Part shown: piece by piece, positions 51,315 to 52,145 of the stretch
Position numbering within the stretch: position 1 is the first letter of the stretch
Layout of the letters: each line of letters starts with the position of its first letter
Assembly (NCBI GenBank): GCA_905612415.1
Contig: CAJQRW010000020.1
Location: forward strand, 1 to 52,145
Direction: 5' to 3'
DNA: 52,145 bases
Source of the DNA: an uncultured Pelagibacteraceae bacterium
Lineage (GTDB): Bacteria > Pseudomonadota > Alphaproteobacteria > Pelagibacterales > Pelagibacteraceae
Translations under genes and position numbers: made by a program
Notes under the pieces: model-generated
Database searches by the model: none
Seen by the model: the letters and a program-made list of their open reading frames with translations, nothing else
Told to the model about the DNA's origin: nothing

Positions 51315-52145
51315 ATGAATAAAAATTTATATAGCTTAGGCTTAATGAGTGGAACATCCATGGATGGAATAGATGCATCAATTATTAAATCTGACGGGGA
51401 AAATAGCGTAGAAGTAATAGATAACATGTATTTAATGTATAACCCTTCTATTAAATCCAAATTAAAAGAATTAGTAAATTTGTGCAATTCCAAGAATAGT
51501 ATGAAAAGATTATCTAAAAAGATTAAAAAAATTGAAAAAGAAATTACACTAAAATATGTGAGTATAAGTAAAAAGATTTTAAAAAAAAATAAAAAAATAA
51601 GTGTAAATTTAATAGGACTCCATGGCCAAACTATATTACATAAACCAAAACAAGGAATTTCGTTACAAATTGGTAACTCAGAATTACTATCAAAATTAAC
51701 AAAAAAAACTGTAATTTCAGATTTTAGAGCAAATGATATTTTAAATGGGGGGCAAGGAGCACCGTTAACACCGCTGTACCACAAAATAATTTTGTCTAAA
51801 ATGAAAGAAAATTTACCAGCGGCAATTATTAATATTGGAGGTATATCAAATATAACATTGGTAAAAAAAAATAAAAAAATTGTAAGTTTTGATACTGGAC
51901 CAGGAAATTATTTAATAGACAGTTGGGTAAAGAAAAAATTAAAAATAGATTATGATAATAATGGAATGATAGCTCAATCAGGAAAAGTCAACAATAGTAT
52001 TTTGAAAAAATTTTTAAAAAATCCCTATTACAAAAAGAAACCCCCAAAGTCTCTACACGTTAAAGACTTTAACTTGAATAATTTAAAAAAAATAAGTTTA
52101 GAAGATGGGTGCGCTACCTTATCAATGTTAACTGTTATATCAATT
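51315..52145 (+). CDS. anmK: Anhydro-N-acetylmuramic acid kinase, truncated by the window edge
   Basis: ATG at 51315; open for 277 codons to the window end: MNKNLYSLGLMSGTSMDGIDASIIK..., LIGLHGQTILHKPK, ANDILNGGQGAPLTPLYHK, NIGGISNITLV, FDTGPGNYLID. Absent from the ORF track because there is no stop. Confidence 0.95.
   Translation, partial: MNKNLYSLGLMSGTSMDGIDASIIKSDGENSVEVIDNMYLMYNPSIKSKLKELVNLCNSKNSMKRLSKKIKKIEKEITLKYVSISKKILKKNKKISVNLIGLHGQTILHKPKQGISLQIGNSELLSKLTKKTVISDFRANDILNGGQGAPLTPLYHKIILSKMKENLPAAIINIGGISNITLVKKNKKIVSFDTGPGNYLIDSWVKKKLKIDYDNNGMIAQSGKVNNSILKKFLKNPYYKKKPPKSLHVKDFNLNNLKKISLEDGCATLSMLTVISI

Noticed and set aside
51293-51784. 163-aa minus-strand ORF in the track
   Set aside because: Antisense to the clear anmK reading frame (51315 to window end); hydrophobic low-complexity translation typical of shadow ORFs in AT-rich DNA.
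1-52145. rRNA/tRNA genes, prophage, transposase, toxin-antitoxin or defence genes
   Set aside because: No sequence or protein motif supporting any of these was seen; nearly all DNA is accounted for by housekeeping genes.

Overview
This 52.1 kb window is AT-rich, gene-dense and almost entirely coding. Gene content and order look like a streamlined alphaproteobacterial chromosome, most consistent with SAR11/Pelagibacterales (inferred from gene families and order, not searched). It encodes about 45 housekeeping proteins: recA-alaS-icd, psd-pssA, panB-bamB, purF-cvpA, dnaB-rplI-rpsR-rpsF, fabD-fabG-acpP-gmk, rsmA-pdxA-surA-lptD-lptG-lptF, pepA, ndk, purN-purM, an hda-like gene, aspS, an NDUFA12 homolog, accC-accB-aroQ, thiS-thiG, rne, a PBP1A, prfB, an AsmA-like gene, tyrS and a truncated anmK. 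I saw no rRNA, tRNA, CRISPR array, transposon, prophage or defence island. I do not see a convincing undescribed multi-gene system. The observations most worth a second look are: (1) prfB split by a classical +1 programmed frameshift site, which the ORF track misses; (2) a stand-alone protein resembling only the C-terminal domain of B12-dependent ribonucleotide reductase (NrdJ); (3) purM and a DUF2066-like gene head-to-head with overlapping start codons; (4) eight of eight convergent gene pairs ending within about 13 bp of each other, versus one strong hairpin after recA; (5) apparent loss of genes from conserved clusters (fabF/mltG between acpP and gmk; the amidase between rne and the PBP gene); (6) an in-frame 30-bp duplication in the RNase E S1-domain insert; (7) candidate cis-regulatory elements upstream of rpsF and recA.
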